Shown here: piece after piece, positions 1-9,809 of the stretch | Layout of the letters: every line of letters begins with the position of its first letter | Position numbering within the stretch: position 1 is the stretch's first letter | From: Baaleninema simplex PCC 7105 | Lineage (GTDB): Bacteria; Cyanobacteriota; Cyanobacteriia; Cyanobacteriales; Geitlerinemataceae | DNA length: 64,000 nt | Direction: 5' to 3' | NCBI RefSeq assembly: GCF_000332355.1 | Contig: NZ_KB235959.1 | Coordinates: 289,260 to 353,259 of the forward strand | Translations under genes and position numbers: made by a program | Notes under the pieces: generated by a model | Seen by the model: the letters and a program-made list of their open reading frames with translations, nothing else | Databases searched by the model: none | Told to the model about the DNA's origin: nothing

Positions 1-262
1 TGGCCGCAAACGCCACCCTCTTTTTTGGGACTCCTCTATTCTCTCAAACAATTGTCCCGTCTGGCTTCCGTCTACCTTGTCACCCTCTCAGCCTCTGAAT
101 ACATCTCATCGACTTTTTTAGTATTAAAGTAATCTCCAGGGTAGATAATTCTCATTGAATGGTGCGATTTTGAAGAAAAAAGATTTTAGATCGTCATTCA
201 ATTCCTCGATCGCTTTACATTGAGCCAATAAAAAATCAACGCAAAATCTCAACTCACTAAAA
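1..262. other. left-edge intergenic DNA
   Basis: AT-rich stretch between the window edge and the end of the CapA-like gene. I see no convincing reading frame, RNA or strong hairpin here. A gene entering from the left edge cannot be excluded, but no coding signal is visible. Confidence 0.4.
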
Positions 263-1849
263 TCACTGAATTAAAATTTCTCCACTTTCGCTAATTGTAA
301 TAGGTGTATTGGGAAAGTCCGATCGCGTCAAATCTCGAATTAAACCGACGGAGCGAAAATAATTGTCGATTCGAGGAATGCCATCGCTGCCTAAATGAAC
401 GGGGATAATTTTCCCAGAAACTAAATCCCCATCGAGGTTGACTTTCACTTCTAAAATTAACGAATACGCTAACTGCGCGTCCGTCGAAAGCGTTTCGTAG
501 CCAACGAAATTTCCGAGAGAATAGGCGATGAGCTTGTTTTGATAAAGTTCGATCGCTCGGGGAACGTGAGGGCCGTGACCGAGAACGAGATCGGCTCCCG
601 CATCGATAACTGTTCTCGAAAATCGGACGATATTGCCGCGATTTTCACCAAAAAACGATTCCTGGCGATCGCTGACGTGCATCGCTCCGGTTCCTTCGGC
701 TCCCGCGTGGATGGAAACCACGACGATCTCGGCATTTTGACTTGCTTCGGCGACCAGTTGTTTCGCACCGTCGTAGTCGAGAATGGAGTTGTGATAGTCG
801 TAGGTACTGAAGCCGATAAAAGCGATGGGGATGGTGTTCGCTTGGGTGTAGAGAATTCGATCTTTTTCGCCGACCGTTTGAATCCCGACGTTATTAAAAT
901 GTCGAATCGTGTCGGCTAACCCCGGTTCGCCAAAGTCCATCGAGTGGTTGTTGGCGACGTTGAGAACGTCGAATCCGACCTGTTGAAATAAGGACGCGTA
1001 ACTCGGCGGTGCGCGAAAGGCAAAAACTGCGCCGCGACTGATATCTTTGGCACTGTAGGGATAGTCGGTGAGGACACTCTCGAAATTGCCAAAGGTGAGA
1101 TCGGCACTTGCGAGATAAGCGGCGACGTTGCTAAAGAAAATATCGGGATTGGCGGGAAGTTTGTGATACGGAAAGTTCGTTCCGGGGACAATATCGCCGA
1201 CGGCTTTTATCGTAATTGTGGCGGGGTAGGGATCGGGGATTTCAACGGGTGGCGGAAGCGAGTCGGCGAGGTTAGTTTCGGCGAGGCGATCGAGCGATCG
1301 AGGTGTCGTCAGTTCGCCAACGGTGCGATCGAAACCTTGGCTGGCTTGGGCGAACGGCTGTTGTAGACTCGTGGGTAACAGGTTGCGTTCGAGCAGTCCC
1401 CAAGCTCCGCCGAGACTGAAACCAAACATCCCTAACGCTAACACTAACCGAGGCGATCGCCCTCGAGAGCGGGGAGTTTGATGAGGTAGACTGCGACGCG
1501 AAGTCGCTTTCGATGGAGAAACGCCAACAGGCTGGGACGAAGCCGCCGTACCCGTTGCGACGAGTCCGAATTTCTGCACCCAAGTCGGCGTTGTTTCGCC
1601 GGTTTTACGACCGTACACGATCGCCGCACGGACGCCGGAAATCTCAACACGACGCAATTCTCGTTTGAGTAAGGGAACGCAAGCTTTCGCGTCTGGGATG
1701 GAGTTCGATTCGAGGAGAACTTGCAACCATCCTTGCTGAGTACGAACGCGGACGTTGAGATGTTGCGCTTGGAGAACGCGGCCGACGAGAGCGGCGATCT
1801 CCTGAGAATCGCCTCGTCGCGCTAAAGTCAGTAACGGTTGAACTCCCAC
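263..1849 (-). CDS. CapA family metallophosphatase-like protein
   Basis: The C-terminal two thirds match the CapA/PGA_cap fold, a calcineurin-like metallo-enzyme family linked to polyglutamate capsule synthesis and also common in cyanobacteria without a known capsule. Visible motifs in order are GDIVPG, NFESVLTD, NVANNHSMDFGEPG, VVSIHAGAEG and GHGPHVPRAIELY, which would supply the metal ligands. The N-terminal ~100 residues form a separate small domain, followed by a Ser/Arg/Pro-rich linker and one hydrophobic segment (LALGMFGFSLGGAWGLL), so the enzyme domain is probably outside the membrane. A GTG start at 1849 is chosen because GAGGGG lies 9 bases upstream; a TTG eight codons earlier (1873) is the alternative. 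The precise substrate is unknown. Confidence 0.85.
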   Translation of the reverse strand: MGVQPLLTLARRGDSQEIAALVGRVLQAQHLNVRVRTQQGWLQVLLESNSIPDAKACVPLLKRELRRVEISGVRAAIVYGRKTGETTPTWVQKFGLVATGTAASSQPVGVSPSKATSRRSLPHQTPRSRGRSPRLVLALGMFGFSLGGAWGLLERNLLPTSLQQPFAQASQGFDRTVGELTTPRSLDRLAETNLADSLPPPVEIPDPYPATITIKAVGDIVPGTNFPYHKLPANPDIFFSNVAAYLASADLTFGNFESVLTDYPYSAKDISRGAVFAFRAPPSYASLFQQVGFDVLNVANNHSMDFGEPGLADTIRHFNNVGIQTVGEKDRILYTQANTIPIAFIGFSTYDYHNSILDYDGAKQLVAEASQNAEIVVVSIHAGAEGTGAMHVSDRQESFFGENRGNIVRFSRTVIDAGADLVLGHGPHVPRAIELYQNKLIAYSLGNFVGYETLSTDAQLAYSLILEVKVNLDGDLVSGKIIPVHLGSDGIPRIDNYFRSVGLIRDLTRSDFPNTPITISESGEILIQ

Positions 1850-1981
1850 GAGTGTTGACCCCTCACACCACAATTTCGATAAAGTTCGAGAATGTCGATC
1901 GCCCTCGACCGCCGTTTTATCCCATCACCTTACCATTGCACTCGGGAATTCAGAGGAGTTCCCTAGGGCGAGAAATTTCAG

Positions 1982-2581
1982 TTAACCGAGAGTTTCGTTG
2001 TCTGTCCACCGTTCGAGGGCTTTGCGGCGGCGTTGGCGTCGATCGCCGTGATAGGAAACGTACCACGTTGAGGAGCTGCGAATTGCCAGCCACAGCAACA
2101 ACAGAGCGATGAGTCCCCCTTGTTTCGGTGCGTCGAAGGCGAGCAACACGAGAATCCCACACAGCGCGTCTTGTAATAAAATCGCCCACATGGGGAGTCC
2201 TCGCAGGCGGAAAAACCAACCGACTTGGACGAGTTGCAACACCAGAGCCAGCAATCCTCCAACAATACCGATCAATCCCACCAGTAACGCTTCAACCTCC
2301 GCCAGTTGTGCCACGGCCATACCGACGATCGCACCGGCGACGGGACTGAAGACGAGCTGCACGATCTGTAAAATCCGCTGTCCGAGTAGCTTTTTCGAGG
2401 CGAACAGCTCGAACAACGACCAACTGACGAGAACGCCGACGACGACTTGCGGGGAAAATTTCGATAAAATCGGCACGTCCGCCCACAGATTCGTTTTGAT
2501 CAAACCGATCAACAGCAAGGGAAGGCCGATACGGAGACCGGCGGCAGCGGATGCAGACAAGGCTGCGAGAATTTCAATCAT
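1982..2581 (-). CDS. DUF4126 family membrane protein
   Basis: About 199 residues if started at the ATG at 2581 (MIEILAALSASAAAGLRIGL). A longer frame continues upstream to 2695, but its extra residues are charged and unlike the family. Several hydrophobic helices cover most of the protein (LPLLLIGLI, VVVGVLVSWSLFELF, ALLVGLIGIVGGLLALVLQLVQ, ILLQDALCGILVLLAF), and the C-terminus is basic (GDRRQRRRKALERW), probably cytoplasmic. The pattern fits the DUF4126 family, whose function is unknown. It lies between the CapA-like gene and dapB on the same strand, with about 130-250 bp gaps, so co-transcription is possible but not shown. Confidence 0.75.
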   Translation of the reverse strand: MIEILAALSASAAAGLRIGLPLLLIGLIKTNLWADVPILSKFSPQVVVGVLVSWSLFELFASKKLLGQRILQIVQLVFSPVAGAIVGMAVAQLAEVEALLVGLIGIVGGLLALVLQLVQVGWFFRLRGLPMWAILLQDALCGILVLLAFDAPKQGGLIALLLLWLAIRSSSTWYVSYHGDRRQRRRKALERWTDNETLG

Positions 2582-2831
2582 GTCGGTAACATCTGCGGGC
2601 GATCGCTTCGATATTTTTATTCTTCCGAGAGTCAACGGAAAAATCCCGATATTCGCTAAAGTCTCGCGAATATCGCTCGAAGCACGAACAGCCAAAAAGA
2701 CTGACTTCTCTATCTAGTGTACGAATCTCGATCGCAAATAGTCGCAGAGGGAATATCTGCGACTGACAACTCTCGTTGAGGTACGGGTCGCGACTGAGGC
2801 GAACCCGTGGCGTTCGATCGCCCTCGACGTT

Positions 2832-3659
2832 CTATAAAATCTTCTCCAAGCCGTAAACGAGAGATTTCAGTTCGGTGACTTTACGGATGGCGAGCAAAAC
2901 GCCAGGCATATAGCACGCGCGATCGGTGGTATCGTGACGCAGGGTATAGATTTGTCCCGGTGCGCCGAAAATAATTTCTTGGTGAGCGATGAGACCCGGC
3001 AGGCGTACGCTGTGGATGCGGATGTTTTCTGAGCCAGTGCTACCTCGCGCTCCGGCGAGTTTTTCTTCCTCGTTAACGATCGGTTGATTGTAGGTTTTGC
3101 CGAGTTCGCCGAGCATTTGGGCGGTTTTGATGGCGGTTCCGCTGGGTGCGTCAGCTTTTTGGTTGTGGTGCAGTTCGATAATTTCGACGTGATCGAAGTA
3201 TTTCGAGGCTTGAATCGCCGCTTGCTGCATGAGGACGACGCCGATGGAGAAGTTGGGGACGACGAGACATCCCGTACTGGCTTTTTCGGCGAATTCCGTG
3301 AGATCTTGCAGTTGTTCGGGACTCAATCCCGTGGTGCCGACGACGGGACGCACGCCGTAGGCGATCGCCGCTCTGACGTTATCGTAGACGCCCGAAGGGT
3401 GGGTAAAATCGACCATGACGCCCTGTTGCTGCTCTTGGGTGGCCATGACGAGGGTACTTTGCAAGTCAGTTAAAACGGGGACTTCGAGAGGTCCGCATCC
3501 GGCCACTTCTCCGATATCCCGACCGGCGACTTCGGGGTTGGTATCGATCGCCCCGAGAAGCATCATATCGTCGGCTTGTGCCACGGCTTTCACGACTTCG
3601 CGCCCCATTTTTCCGGCAGCACCGTTAATCACGACAGGGATGGGAGATTGACTGGCCAT
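2832..3659 (-). CDS. dapB: 4-hydroxy-tetrahydrodipicolinate reductase
   Basis: DapB reduces 4-hydroxy-tetrahydrodipicolinate with NAD(P)H in the diaminopimelate/lysine pathway, in the cytoplasm. The protein shows the Rossmann motif [11 protein letters not shown] at the N-terminus, [26 protein letters not shown] and the catalytic segment [15 protein letters not shown]. The start at 3659 ([17 protein letters not shown]) gives 275 residues, the normal family length; upstream in-frame codons to 3836 are non-homologous. The insertion sequence at 3788-5454 sits about 130 bp upstream, so the promoter is either in that short interval or provided by the element. dapF, a later step of the pathway, is at 25.3 kb. 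Confidence 0.97.
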   Translation of the reverse strand: MASQSPIPVVINGAAGKMGREVVKAVAQADDMMLLGAIDTNPEVAGRDIGEVAGCGPLEVPVLTDLQSTLVMATQEQQQGVMVDFTHPSGVYDNVRAAIAYGVRPVVGTTGLSPEQLQDLTEFAEKASTGCLVVPNFSIGVVLMQQAAIQASKYFDHVEIIELHHNQKADAPSGTAIKTAQMLGELGKTYNQPIVNEEEKLAGARGSTGSENIRIHSVRLPGLIAHQEIIFGAPGQIYTLRHDTTDRACYMPGVLLAIRKVTELKSLVYGLEKIL

Positions 3660-3787
3660 AACCTCAGCTCGATCGCAGTTTATACAAGTTTCTAGAATAC
3701 CAGGCATTTCGATGGAAAATCTCGCGGTCGATCGCTGTCGGAGTTCCGATCGCGGACGTGACCATAAAACCCAGTAGTGCTGTACTC

Positions 3788-5454
3788 TAGGGTTTGCTGA
3801 AAAAGTTATCAAAAGCTGGGGGTGGAAAATGAACAAGAAGCCGTCTTGCTCAAGGTATAAATCTGAATTGACTTAACTCGTCCACTTTATAAGTTACAAT
3901 AATATTTCTCGACAAAATTATGAAGTTTGGGAAAAATTGACACAAAAAAAGACAGTAAAACTGCCGGCTCAGCTTCACCAGGTTCATCACTAAAAAGGTC
4001 AGAGCGATGGAGGTTTCCGAAGTATTAGGCAGTTTAGCCATAACACGACTTAAGCTGAATCTTCTTTTGGCTTGTCCAAATTTCCCCTCGATTGCATTAC
4101 GAATGCGCTCATCTTCCTGGGCTTGTTTTTTGGCTTCTCGGCTGAGGTTTTTAGGAGGTCTTCCTAAAGGCGGTCCGCTGAGACGAATTCCTCTTTCTTT
4201 ACACCAAGCTCGATTAGCTCGGGTTCGATAAATTCGATCGGCGTGAACCGATGAGGGGTAAACTCCCGTATAGTCTTTGTAAGCTTCGACTTGCGAGATT
4301 AAATCTCCACTTTCATTATAATTATCCCAACTAATTTTTTCGAGAAATACATATCCTTCTACACAACTGACTGATAACTTAGCCCCGAATTCCGTAGGAC
4401 TTGCTGCCTTGCCTCTGACGATTGGACGGAGATGAGGTTGTGTTAAACTGACGATGCGATTTTCGATTTTATTTTTATGATTTGACCACATCCACTGCTG
4501 TTGACGGGTAATTTCACTGGAGACTAATAAATTCCTGTATTGCCTTCGGCTTAAGCATTCTAGGCTCGCTCCTTTCTCAATTAATTTCTCAATGTTTCGG
4601 AAGTTTCGTTGAAGATATTGGAGTTGTTTTTTGACAGCATTTCTTCTTTCTTTGCGAGAGGGTCTCCTCTTTTTGGCAAATTTGAGATACTCTTTTCGGG
4701 CGAGTTTTCGGTGGGTTCTAGGTTTTTTAGACAGTTGGCCCTTCAGGGATTTATATAAAATGTCTAGGATGAGTTCGGTGGTTTTCCTCGCTTGATTTAA
4801 CAGTTCGACATCGGTGGGGTATTTGATATCGGCAGGTGCGACGGTCGCATCGATTAAGAGTTTCCCTCTATTTTCTTTTCTTCTTTCGACTCCTTCTGAC
4901 TTTTTTGTGCTAGATTCCTCCCGTTGAAATCCTCGAGCTTGTCGGACAATTCTTCGATTTATTTTTTGAAGTAGAGAGCGACCAATCCTTTGCCGAAAAT
5001 GAACCATCATTGAAGGATCGAAAGGCGCTTCGTTTCGATAACTCTTTTCCCCGATAAAATACTGTAGGTAAGGGTTTTCTTTAATTTGTTCGACAGTTTC
5101 TCGGTCGCTTATTCCCAATTTTTCTTTAATAATTAAGGCTCCCAGTGCCATCCGAAACGGTTTCGCTGGCGCTCCCATTTCCTCAGAAAAATTCTGGGCA
5201 TATTCTTCCTCAAATTCTGCCCAGGGAATGAGGTTCGCCAAAATTACCCAACGATTTTCTTCACACAACTTGCCTTCAAAAGGAAGTTCAAAGGCTTCTT
5301 CGGGCGCGTCAGGATTTTGTGATTTTCGATACATTTTTTCTTGCCGGATGCACGGGAATTTCCAATTTTACCTCTTTTTCGGGTTCTCGAAGCCACGTCA
5401 AGACTCCTCTAAGCCTTACGTCGTAAGCTTTTCACTTCTTTTCAGCAAGCCCTA
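3788..5454 (-). mobile_element. complete DDE insertion sequence (IS5/IS1182-like), 1.67 kb
   Basis: The element is bounded by imperfect inverted repeats. The left end reads TAGGGTTTGCTGAAAA from 3788. The right end, read inward on the other strand from 5454, is TAGGGCTTGCTGAAAA: one mismatch in 16. Both ends are flanked by CTC (3785-3787 and 5455-5457), consistent with a 3-bp target duplication. It carries one transposase gene, apparently intact, so the copy may be recent. It lies between dapB and the ComFB-like gene. The family name is inferred from transposase architecture, not from a database match. Confidence 0.85.
3850..5334 (-). CDS. DDE transposase (IS5/IS1182-like)
   Basis: 494 residues. 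The N-terminal part ([44 protein letters not shown]) matches the DUF772/InsH N-terminal transposase domain. The first catalytic Asp is in [17 protein letters not shown]; a later region, [21 protein letters not shown], fits the second Asp, and [16 protein letters not shown] the terminal Glu region. A long Lys/Arg-rich middle segment probably contacts DNA. The gene fills the element between its inverted repeats and starts at an ATG (5334). The frame is uninterrupted. The C-terminal ~35 residues are hydrophobic and not recognisable. Confidence 0.9.
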   Translation of the reverse strand: MYRKSQNPDAPEEAFELPFEGKLCEENRWVILANLIPWAEFEEEYAQNFSEEMGAPAKPFRMALGALIIKEKLGISDRETVEQIKENPYLQYFIGEKSYRNEAPFDPSMMVHFRQRIGRSLLQKINRRIVRQARGFQREESSTKKSEGVERRKENRGKLLIDATVAPADIKYPTDVELLNQARKTTELILDILYKSLKGQLSKKPRTHRKLARKEYLKFAKKRRPSRKERRNAVKKQLQYLQRNFRNIEKLIEKGASLECLSRRQYRNLLVSSEITRQQQWMWSNHKNKIENRIVSLTQPHLRPIVRGKAASPTEFGAKLSVSCVEGYVFLEKISWDNYNESGDLISQVEAYKDYTGVYPSSVHADRIYRTRANRAWCKERGIRLSGPPLGRPPKNLSREAKKQAQEDERIRNAIEGKFGQAKRRFSLSRVMAKLPNTSETSIALTFLVMNLVKLSRQFYCLFLCQFFPNFIILSRNIIVTYKVDELSQFRFIP

Positions 5455-5564
5455 CTCTAATGATGCTGGTCAGTCAAAATCCTTCCATGGTAAGGATTCA
5501 AGAATCTAAGTCGCATTACTTTTCGTCTCTACCGTCAAACTTAAAACGAACGAATTCCCATCGA

Positions 5565-5601
5565 CAAGACCCCCAGCATTCTTAAAATACCGGGGGTCTT
5601 G
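5565..5601. repeat. hairpin with 10-bp perfect stem
   Basis: CAAGACCCCC (5565-5574) pairs with GGGGGTCTTG (5592-5601) around an AT-rich loop. It lies downstream of the ComFB-like gene (minus strand) and could end its transcript, but no T-run follows on that strand. Confidence 0.45.
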
Positions 5602-5678
5602 TGTAGGGCAATCGTGGGGCGATCGCCCACTCATCTGCACGATCGATAACTAGGAATCGGAGAAAAATGCAGAGAATA

Positions 5679-6236
5679 CTAAGATTCGTTCGCTTTATCT
5701 TCGGCTGCCTCGATATTTTGAGCGTAAGCTTCTAACAACGTACTCACTTGCGAGAGAACCTCTCTAGGATCGGTTTTGCCGAGGAGTTGTCGCTCTGGGA
5801 AGAAGTCTGGATGCGCCAAGTTTTGCTGAATCGCGTCGCTGACTTGTTTGGCAATTAAATCTAACAGTTGTTCTCTAGCGCGGGCCCGTTGGAAATTCGC
5901 CCCTTCCTCCGTCGTAGCGTAAAGAGGCGGGAGTCGGTTGAGGGCGTAGGCGGCGATATCTCCCACATCGAGCGTCCTATCTGTCGTGGCTTCGATTTCG
6001 GCCACCTTGGCGATCGTTTCCGAGAGAACCAACTCTTCCATCACGTTGATAAACTGCTTGCGAGGCAGTACCACCACGTCCCCGGTTAACAAGGCTCCCA
6101 TCAAGCGATCGAGCGCCATGTACTCCTCGATCGACAGTTCGGAGGCCGTGTTACAGATTCGTCCCACCTCCGCTTCCATGACGGGCGTGAGATAACCATC
6201 TGCCAGCGCCTGTTCGACAATTTTGACAATACTCAT
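5679..6236 (-). CDS. ComFB family protein
   Basis: 185 residues matching the late-competence ComFB family. Key stretches are MSIVKIVEQALADGYLTPVMEAEVGRI, EYMALDRLMGALLTG, RKQFINVMEELVLSETIAKV and DVGDIAAYALNRLPPLYATT. The last two correspond to the core domain, in which cyanobacterial members have been described as cyclic-di-nucleotide receptors affecting motility and competence. The first ~60 residues are a second helical unit typical of the cyanobacterial form. No membrane segment or signal peptide is visible, so it is cytoplasmic. It is transcribed alone on the minus strand; the IS5-like element ends about 220 bp beyond its stop codon. The ligand cannot be decided from sequence alone. Confidence 0.85.
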   Translation of the reverse strand: MSIVKIVEQALADGYLTPVMEAEVGRICNTASELSIEEYMALDRLMGALLTGDVVVLPRKQFINVMEELVLSETIAKVAEIEATTDRTLDVGDIAAYALNRLPPLYATTEEGANFQRARAREQLLDLIAKQVSDAIQQNLAHPDFFPERQLLGKTDPREVLSQVSTLLEAYAQNIEAAEDKANES

Positions 6237-6448
6237 AGCCTGTTCGTTGTGGATTACATCGATGTTGACGTCTCCGGCTCAGTCGGTAGATGGGTGCGAC
6301 GCGGGAGATCGCAAAAAGACATTCCGGGTGGGTGAGAAACTCTGAAATTATACTGCGTTCGTCAGCGCGATCGAAACGGCGTTTCGTCGTATAACGGTGA
6401 GGTTTTGACTTCCGAGCGCAACTTCAGGTTTCGATTTCCCTCGAGCGA

Positions 6449-7342
6449 CTACTTCAGCCCCAACCGTTGCCAAGGATAAGGATCGACCGATTCGCCGCGA
6501 ACGTAAAGCCCCCAATGCAAGTGCGGCCCGGTCGAAATCCCCGTCGAACCCACTCCCCCGATGGTCTGGCCGGCTTCTACCATTTGTCCTTCTCGAACGT
6601 CAATTCGACTCAAGTGCAGATAAATTGTCGTAACCCCCTGACCGTGATCGATGCCCACGGTGTTTCCGTGTAACTCGAATCCTTGCTCGACGCGGCCGAC
6701 GAGGGCGACTCGTCCGCTGGCTGCGGCTCTGACTGGCGCTCCCGTGGCGGCGGCGTAATCGATACCGCGATGGTAGTAATCCCCCGCCCACTCTCCGTTG
6801 TAGTAGCGGCGCACGCCGTACACCGTCGTCACCGGCCCGTCGCTCGGATGCAGAAACGGCCCGGTCCAAAAGCGATCGGGCGTGACGAGTTGTTTGAACG
6901 CATCGACGCGATCGAACTCGTAATCCGTTCCTACAATCGCGTTAGTTTCGGCAGAAAGCCAAATTTCTTGAATCGGAAAATCGCGATCGCCCACGTTCAC
7001 CGACACCGTTTCCACCGTTCCGTCGCCGCTGACTTGCAACCGACGCATCCCCGGACGTTCCAACGGTGTCGTCGGTAAAAACGCCCGATAGCGGTTCGTT
7101 CCCACCGCAAAGGTTTCGTACCGCCGTCCGCCCGTCGTAACTGTCGGTGCAGTCCCGTCGGAACCGTCGGTTTCCACCAACACTGACAACGTATCGCCCA
7201 AGCGGGGATTGTCGGGAACGACGCGCACCTCCAACGCTGCCGCAGGAGAGGTCAGCGAAGCTAGCGCTACCGTCGCCCCTGTCACTACCGAAGCGAAAAA
7301 TCCGCAGGGAGGGTAAAAACTGAAGGTTCGATCGCAGGTCAT
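6449..7342 (-). CDS. M23 family peptidoglycan endopeptidase
   Basis: 297 residues. An N-terminal hydrophobic stretch (VVTGATVALASLTSPAAALE) is a signal peptide, so the protein is exported. The middle is a beta-rich domain, and the C-terminal ~110 residues form a LytM/M23 zinc peptidase: His191 and Asp195 in HRGIDYA and the HLHW motif (His274, His276) are the metal and catalytic residues. M23 enzymes cut peptide cross-bridges in peptidoglycan or act as division and shape regulators. All ligands are present, so it should be active. It diverges from the antiporter gene with about 80 bp between starts. Confidence 0.92.
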   Translation of the reverse strand: MTCDRTFSFYPPCGFFASVVTGATVALASLTSPAAALEVRVVPDNPRLGDTLSVLVETDGSDGTAPTVTTGGRRYETFAVGTNRYRAFLPTTPLERPGMRRLQVSGDGTVETVSVNVGDRDFPIQEIWLSAETNAIVGTDYEFDRVDAFKQLVTPDRFWTGPFLHPSDGPVTTVYGVRRYYNGEWAGDYYHRGIDYAAATGAPVRAAASGRVALVGRVEQGFELHGNTVGIDHGQGVTTIYLHLSRIDVREGQMVEAGQTIGGVGSTGISTGPHLHWGLYVRGESVDPYPWQRLGLK

Positions 7343-7422
7343 GATTAACGTCTTCGCCTACCGCCAAAACTAGCTATCCTGATTCTGAAAGCTTAACACT
7401 TTTCCTTTTTCTCCTTTCGCCC

Positions 7423-9708
7423 GTGCAAGAAGACTTCCGCCTGATTTTAGATTTAGTTACCGTCCTAGCTGCGGCCGCCGCTGGCGGTTTGCTGGCGTCC
7501 CTGTTGCGCCAACCGGTTCTGTTGGGATATCTCCTCGGCGGTGTCGCCATCGGTCCGGCTGGCTTGGGTTGGATTAAAGAACTCGTCCAGGTCGAAACCC
7601 TCGCCCAGTTTGGCGTGGCGTTTTTGCTGTTTGCCTTGGGCGTAGAATTTTCCCTGACCGAACTGCAAAAAGTCCGAGGTATCGCCCTCGGTGGCGGTGC
7701 GTTGCAAATTTTCCTAACCATCGCCGTCGCGACGGCGATCCTTCCCCTCGTCGGTTGGGCGGACGATCCCGTCCAAGGCATCTTTTTAGGGGCGACCCTC
7801 TCCTTATCTTCTACAGCGGTCGTCCTCAAAACCCTGATGGAGCGCAACCAAGCCGAAACTCCCCACGGTCAAGTGATGTTGGGAATTCTCGTCGTGCAAG
7901 ATTTAGCCCTAGGGCTGATGCTGGCGGTACTTCCGGCGTTGAACGCGTCCCCCGAAGAGTTGGGACTGACGGTCGGTTGGGCGTTGCTGAAAATTCTCGC
8001 GTTCGGTCTGGCGGCGGTGGCGGCGGCGCGATGGGCGATTCCGCCGCTGTTGCGGTTTTTGGCGCGGCGAGAGAGCGACGAACTGTTTTTGTTAGGAGTC
8101 GTCGCGTTGTGTTTGGGCATCGCTATTTTGACCGATCGCCTGGGATTTTCCATCGAAATGGGGGCGTTCGTAGCGGGATTGACCATTTCTGAAGTCGAAT
8201 ACGCCGACCAAACCTTAACCTACGTCGAACCGCTGCGAGATGTGTTTGCGGCTCTATTTTTCGTGGCGGTGGGAACCCTCATCGACCCGCTGTTTCTTTG
8301 GGAACATCTCGATTCGATTTTGGGCTTCGTGGCCTTGGCGGTACTGGGAAAATCCCTCATTGTGATTCCGGTGGTGCGTCTGTTCGGTTACGACCTGAAA
8401 ACCTCGATTTTGGTGGGGTTGGGCTTGGCGCAGATCGGAGAGTTTTCGTTCGTTTTGGCCAGTAAGGGGCAAACGATGGGGTTGGTGTCCGAGTCGGTGT
8501 ACTTGTCCATTGCGGGAACGACTGCTCTGACGCTGGTGCTGACGCCGTTTATTTTGCAGGGCGTTCCGCTGCTGTTGAACTGGATGGAATCGCAACCGGC
8601 TCTTCAGCCCTATTTTGAGGGAACGTCAACGCCGCATATCGAACCGGAAGATAGCGTTCTCGAGGGTCACGTGGTGGTGTGTGGATACGGTAACGTGGGG
8701 CGAAATTTGGTGGGGCGATTGCGAGAAACTCCCAACTGTCCGGTTTTGGCGATCGATCGCTCGGAAGCGGCGATCGCGCAAGCTAGAACTGACGGAATCG
8801 CCTATTTATATGGAAACGCGTCGAGTTTGCGGGTGTTGGACGCGGCGGAACTCGATCGCGCCCGGACGATGGCGATCGCGCTTCCCGATGCCATGAGTAC
8901 GCGGCTGTGTTTGAAGCGGGCGTTGGAACTCGCCCCAGACCTCGATATTGTGGTGCAGGCGAACCAGGTACGAGATATCGAACTGCTGTATCAACTGGGG
9001 GCGAAAGAGGTGGTACAGCCGGAGTTCGAGGGCAGTTTGGAACTGTTATCGCACCTGCTGGCGGCGTTGGGACTCTCGCCGTTTCGCATTCAACGGGAAG
9101 TCGAACAGATTCGCAACAGTCACTATTTGGAATTGCGTCCGCAACGGGAACCCGATCGCGTGGCGCGGGAGTTGCAGGTGGCGGCGCAGGAGTTGAACAG
9201 TCGCTGGTTGTCGTTACCGACGGGATCGCCGCTGGCGGGAATGACGCTGGAACAGACAAACCTGCGACAGCTTACAGGGGTCACGCTGATGGCGATTCAG
9301 CGGCAAGATGGGGAGGAAATCGACTATCCCGACGCGACGATGGCGTTGTTGCCCAAGGATCGTTTGTTGGTGGTGGGAGACGATGGGGAGTTGGCGGCGT
9401 TTCAGCAGTTGGCGACGGGTGAGGTGGCGGTTCCCGACAACCGCCCCGCCTGTTTGTGGTTGGAAGTCCCCGAACATAGTCTTGCGGTCGATCGCACGTT
9501 GGCGGAGTTGGATTGGCGTCGTCGGTTTCGGGTACAGGTGCGATCGATTCGACGAGAAGGGCGGTTCGTTCGGTTTCCTCACGGGGAAACGCACGTGCGA
9601 TCGGGCGATCGCCTGTTGTTGTGTGGAAAAAAAGAGCAGATCGATCGCCTGCGTGAGTGGACGATGTCCGCCGAGTCGGTAGAGGAAGAAATCGTTTCGG
9701 AAAGTTGA
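7423..9708 (+). CDS. KefB-type cation:proton antiporter with TrkA domains
   Basis: 761 residues from a GTG start. Residues ~1-390 form the multi-helix Na+/H+ exchanger (CPA2) domain (GYLLGGVAIGPAGLG, FGVAFLLFALGVEFSL, EMGAFVAGLTISE). Residues ~415-535 are a TrkA-N Rossmann domain with nucleotide motif VVVCGYGNVGRNLVG. Two TrkA-C-like domains follow (~585-660 and ~680-745). The family exchanges K+ or Na+ for H+ across the cytoplasmic or thylakoid membrane; the Rossmann and TrkA-C parts gate transport in response to nucleotides. The ion preference is not decidable here. The gene stands alone and is followed by a strong palindrome. Confidence 0.92.
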   Translation: MQEDFRLILDLVTVLAAAAAGGLLASLLRQPVLLGYLLGGVAIGPAGLGWIKELVQVETLAQFGVAFLLFALGVEFSLTELQKVRGIALGGGALQIFLTIAVATAILPLVGWADDPVQGIFLGATLSLSSTAVVLKTLMERNQAETPHGQVMLGILVVQDLALGLMLAVLPALNASPEELGLTVGWALLKILAFGLAAVAAARWAIPPLLRFLARRESDELFLLGVVALCLGIAILTDRLGFSIEMGAFVAGLTISEVEYADQTLTYVEPLRDVFAALFFVAVGTLIDPLFLWEHLDSILGFVALAVLGKSLIVIPVVRLFGYDLKTSILVGLGLAQIGEFSFVLASKGQTMGLVSESVYLSIAGTTALTLVLTPFILQGVPLLLNWMESQPALQPYFEGTSTPHIEPEDSVLEGHVVVCGYGNVGRNLVGRLRETPNCPVLAIDRSEAAIAQARTDGIAYLYGNASSLRVLDAAELDRARTMAIALPDAMSTRLCLKRALELAPDLDIVVQANQVRDIELLYQLGAKEVVQPEFEGSLELLSHLLAALGLSPFRIQREVEQIRNSHYLELRPQREPDRVARELQVAAQELNSRWLSLPTGSPLAGMTLEQTNLRQLTGVTLMAIQRQDGEEIDYPDATMALLPKDRLLVVGDDGELAAFQQLATGEVAVPDNRPACLWLEVPEHSLAVDRTLAELDWRRRFRVQVRSIRREGRFVRFPHGETHVRSGDRLLLCGKKEQIDRLREWTMSAESVEEEIVSES

Positions 9709-9719
9709 GATGTCTATAA

Positions 9720-9752
9720 AGATCCCCGGAATCTTGAAGATTCCGGGGATCT
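9720..9752. repeat. 33-bp near-perfect palindrome, likely terminator hairpin
   Basis: AGATCCCCGGAATCTT is followed by one base and then its exact complement, 11 bases after the antiporter stop codon. A variant occurs at 18006-18038, so this is a dispersed repeat that may also end transcription. Confidence 0.75.
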
Positions 9753-9809
9753 GGCGGATCGGGTGCGAGTCGAACGTTGAAAGTTGACAATCTTTGAAAA
9801 TCGGCAATT

